Below, one piece after another: positions 61,295 to 64,000 of a stretch of DNA of 64,000 nucleotides. Made by a program: the position numbers and the translations under genes. Within the stretch, counting starts at the first letter, position 1. Every line of letters begins with the position of its first letter. Under the pieces are notes generated by a model, which made no database searches, was not told the DNA's origin, and saw only the letters and a list, made by a program, of their open reading frames with translations. The stretch lies in NCBI GenBank assembly GCA_003049485.1, contig PYST01000171.1, positions 21,487 to 85,486 on the forward strand, written 5' to 3'. The stretch is from Ophioceras dolichostomum (taxonomy: Eukaryota > Ascomycota > Sordariomycetes > Magnaporthales > Ophioceraceae).

Positions 61295-63118
61295 CTACTG
61301 GTCGTGGCCATGGTCGTGCTCGTCATTCTGTGCGGGATTGGAGGGCGGCGAGTGGCTGGTGCCAGGCGGAGAGCTCGGGCCGGAGCAGCATCCCTGACCG
61401 ACGCAGTCGTCGACGCACTCGAGCAGACAAACGGACTCTGACCCGTTGCCGCAAGCAGAGGCCGACTCGGACGCGGCGCCGTCCACTGGCATCTGCAGTG
61501 TCGCCTGTTGGAGGCGGCCGGGGGAGGCGTCGGGCCAGAACTCGGGCTGAATGGTGGCGGCGTGAATGCCGTACGCGTGCAGACAGGCACGGACAACGCG
61601 CGCTAGCTTCATATAGCGCTCGCCGCCCTCGTCCGATATGGGAAAGGAGACCTGAATATGCATCGAGGCGACAATCTTGGTGTCAGACAACTGCCAGATG
61701 TGCACGTGGTGGCAGCTGATGACGCCCGGCAGATCCTGGATGTCGGCCTTGATGTCATTGACGTCGATATGGTCCGGCGTGGCCTGGAGCAGGATCTTGG
61801 CAGTGGCGAGGGTTAGTGGAACAGCCGATCGGAGAATGATCAGCGTGATGAAGAGGGACACGGCCGGGTCGGCGTAGAAACGGCCCTCCCACGTAGTCTT
61901 CCAGATGATCAGTGCAGTGACGATGACCCCGACATTGCCGAGTGCGTCGCCGATCACGTGCAGGACCATGGCCTGCATGCCCATGTCGCCGTGACTGTGT
62001 ACGTGACCGTGGCCCTTCTGAGACCGTCGCGGCTTGTTGTGGTTGTGGTGGACGTGCAGCGCCGCCGAGTCACGCCGGGGCCGTCGAGACCGAGAGGCAC
62101 ACCGGCGGCCGGTAGTGGTGGCGGCATTGGAATCGGCGGCGCCGGCGGTGGAGTGCATCGTCGTGGCGCCGTAGCGACCACTATCGGGCCGACCCTTGGC
62201 CAACTCGGCGCCGCCTCCGGTCGTGGCGATCAGCGGTGTGTTCTCCGAAGCCCCTTGACAAAGGCCATCTTCTCCTCTATCCGGACCATCGTCGCCGTTG
62301 TCATCGCTAGCCGAGTCCTCCGACGCAGAGACCTCTTGCGGCCAGCTCGCGGCTATAATCTCCTGGCGGAGGCTGGCCGGGTGGATCGAGAGATCTTGGA
62401 TGTTTGGGAGACGGCTTATCCCCAGGCGGCCGCTGCTGGCACGACGGCGGTGATGTCCCTTAGACCGCGGCCCCGCACTGCTAATCAGTCCTTCTTCCGC
62501 CGCCCTGACGGGGTCGTAGTTGTGCGCGTGATGCTCGTCGTCCGCAGTAGGTCCGTTCGCGTGCTCGTGGCCGTGCCCATAGCCGCTGCCGCGTTCGTGT
62601 CCGGCATGGTCGCGCCCATGCTCGTGCCCGTTCTCGTGGTCGTGGTCGTGGCCAGGGCGGTGGCCGTGATCGTGACCGTCGTGCGACGAATTCTCTCCGC
62701 CGCCATGGCTGTGGCTATGACCCCCGAGAACGAAGAAGCCGACGAGGTTCGACAGGAGGCCCATGCAGCCGACAACAAGGATCAAGAACGGACTCTTGAT
62801 CTCGGGAGGGTCGATGAACCGCGTCAGAGCCTCGAGCACGATGGAGACGCAGAGCGCGATCAGAAATACGGCGTTGAAGAAGGCGCCGAGGATCTCTGCG
62901 CGGAGCCAGCCATACGTAAACTTGTCGGTGGTCGCCTTCTGCGCCACCGTCACGGCCCAGAGCCCAACAACCAGTGAAATGATATCGTTCAGCATGTGGA
63001 ACGCATCGGCCATTAGCGCCAGTGACCCGACGTAGATGCCGCTGCCCAGCTCCAGTAAGAAAAAGGCGATGTCGATCGCCAGCATCAAGCTGATCCTCAG
63101 TGTCTTAGACCACGCCAT
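61295..63118 (-). CDS. ZRC1: Zinc transporter, CDF/SLC30 family (Zrc1/Cot1-type)
   Basis: A single uninterrupted exon of 608 codons (607 residues) starts at the first in-frame ATG (63118). Six transmembrane segments fit the CDF fold: TM1-2 near residues 9-55 with the metal site H-x3-D in ADAFHMLNDI, TM3-4 to about residue 135, and TM5-6 with HVIGDALGNVGV after a long cytosolic loop. That loop contains many HGH/HDH clusters (GGHSHSHGGG, DGHDHGHRPGHDHDHENG), which bind zinc and are characteristic of Zrc1/Cot1. The C-terminal cytosolic domain includes CHHVHIWQLSD and ends in a Cys-rich tail (VCLLECVDDCVGQGCC) plus a final HDHGHDQ. These transporters move zinc, and sometimes cobalt, into the vacuole in exchange for protons. 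The absence of introns contrasts with most neighbours. Confidence 0.95.
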   Translation of the reverse strand: MAWSKTLRISLMLAIDIAFFLLELGSGIYVGSLALMADAFHMLNDIISLVVGLWAVTVAQKATTDKFTYGWLRAEILGAFFNAVFLIALCVSIVLEALTRFIDPPEIKSPFLILVVGCMGLLSNLVGFFVLGGHSHSHGGGENSSHDGHDHGHRPGHDHDHENGHEHGRDHAGHERGSGYGHGHEHANGPTADDEHHAHNYDPVRAAEEGLISSAGPRSKGHHRRRASSGRLGISRLPNIQDLSIHPASLRQEIIAASWPQEVSASEDSASDDNGDDGPDRGEDGLCQGASENTPLIATTGGGAELAKGRPDSGRYGATTMHSTAGAADSNAATTTGRRCASRSRRPRRDSAALHVHHNHNKPRRSQKGHGHVHSHGDMGMQAMVLHVIGDALGNVGVIVTALIIWKTTWEGRFYADPAVSLFITLIILRSAVPLTLATAKILLQATPDHIDVNDIKADIQDLPGVISCHHVHIWQLSDTKIVASMHIQVSFPISDEGGERYMKLARVVRACLHAYGIHAATIQPEFWPDASPGRLQQATLQMPVDGAASESASACGNGSESVCLLECVDDCVGQGCCSGPSSPPGTSHSPPSNPAQNDEHDHGHDQ

Positions 63119-64000
63119 CTTGGCCGACGGACCCGAAGCCGGACCAGAGGGCCTCTGGGCCCGTTGTCTTTGGTTCGGGTTGGCCGTGCCACAGCTCTTG
63201 GTGCGAGCAGAGCTTGATGCTTGACTACAGTTGCTCAAGAGAGCTAGACTGAGAGGAAAAATTGGAGTTGAGCAAGGTCCTCGGGTACACTCCCTTTCTC
63301 GAGTTGGTCGGAGACAAAGCTGCCTGTGCGGGCGCAAGTAAAGCGGAAGGTTAGAAAAGCAGGGTGATTATGTGCTGGCGAAACCGCGACGGTAAGGTTG
63401 TCGTTGCTGTAGCTGTAGCCACGGGCAAAAAGGGTGGGACACCAGAGGGAAGCTGGTGGAGGATCGATAGAGAATGGCAACAACCGAAATGTCGTCGCCA
63501 GTTGGTGTTATTCCAGCTTGAAGAGAGCGAGAACGGATCGATAGCCCACGGAACAGTTGTCGGGATCGGTGGTCAATCGCACGGCGGTCGTAGGAAGGAA
63601 GGACAGAAATACAGCTGTTATCTGTTGTTGACCTGATCGCCGGGGATGAGGAGCGCCATTCTGAAGTTGCTTTGTATCCAGGTGAATTGAGCAAAGACGA
63701 CAGACGACAAAGGAAACCTTAGGAAAAGGCAATTGTTGTTGTGCATGTGTGTCGAGTACCTAGTCACTCTCAGGTAACCCACCAGCCAATAACTCCGTAT
63801 GTGGCGGATCACACAGCCTGGAGGTAACCACATGCACATGTCCCGAAAAGGCTCCGAAACAAAACTAACAGTGGCACAGAGCTGTGTTATATAATCGCAT
63901 CAAATACAGCAAACGTAATCTATCACCTTCCGGGACAAACCACCTTCCGGGACACTTTTCTGCCCCGCACCCCACCCCCTCGACTTTGGACGCACCTCAG
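63119..64000. other. Upstream region of ZRC1 to window end
   Basis: About 880 nt should contain the ZRC1 promoter. The minus-strand reading frame stays open to about 63337 but contains no earlier ATG. A CACCTTCCGGGACA repeat occurs twice near 63925-63956. No other gene is recognised. Confidence 0.4.

Noticed and set aside
61958..62977. 339-codon plus-strand frame opposite ZRC1
   Set aside because: It is antisense to the His-rich loop and membrane domain of a clear zinc transporter; its Val/Arg-rich content mirrors the complementary codons.

Overview
The window is a gene-moderate stretch of a filamentous ascomycete (Pezizomycotina) nuclear genome, most likely a Sordariomycete. The evidence is 17 protein genes whose closest recognisable families are fungal, short GT-AG introns (roughly 60-300 nt) with CTAAC/CTGAC-type branch points, C/T-rich 5' leaders, and families such as Msb1/Mug8, Cdc1/Ted1, Csn12 and Sbh1. 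All coordinates below were assembled by hand from the sequence. Each multi-exon model was checked for reading-frame closure: the summed exon lengths divide by three.

Layout, left to right. 0-10 kb: ribosomal protein eL20 (-), PCI protein Csn12 (+), a BTB/POZ protein (-) and a Bem46/ABHD13-type hydrolase (-). 10-19 kb: Sds22, the PP1 regulator (+), a D-xylose-reductase-type aldo-keto reductase (-) and a peroxisomal ABCD half-transporter (-). 20-31 kb: a Psr1-type phosphatase (+), Sec61 beta (+) and a large multidomain sterol-glucosyltransferase-like protein carrying ubiquitin-interacting motifs (+). 31-45 kb: a 14-TM MFS exporter (+) set in large gene-free flanks, and a 1251-residue Ser/Pro-rich protein with a conserved Cys-rich end (+). 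45-64 kb: a Cdc1/Ted1 phosphoesterase (-), Mtm1/SLC25A39-type carrier (+), uracil-DNA glycosylase (+), Msb1 (+) and a Zrc1-type zinc transporter (-).

The genes are mostly single-copy housekeeping functions: translation, ER translocation, GPI-anchor processing, DNA repair, polarity, stress phosphatase signalling, zinc and glutathione transport, and fatty-acid import. They do not form an operon or a recognisable biosynthetic cluster. I see no transposase, reverse transcriptase, CRISPR array, rRNA or tRNA. Intergenic DNA holds microsatellites and a recurring CTACCTACGTAG-like short repeat. The most unusual gene is at 26.2-31.0 kb, where a GT28 glycosyltransferase module, a VPS13/ATG2-C-like membrane segment and six UIM-like helices lie in one open reading frame.
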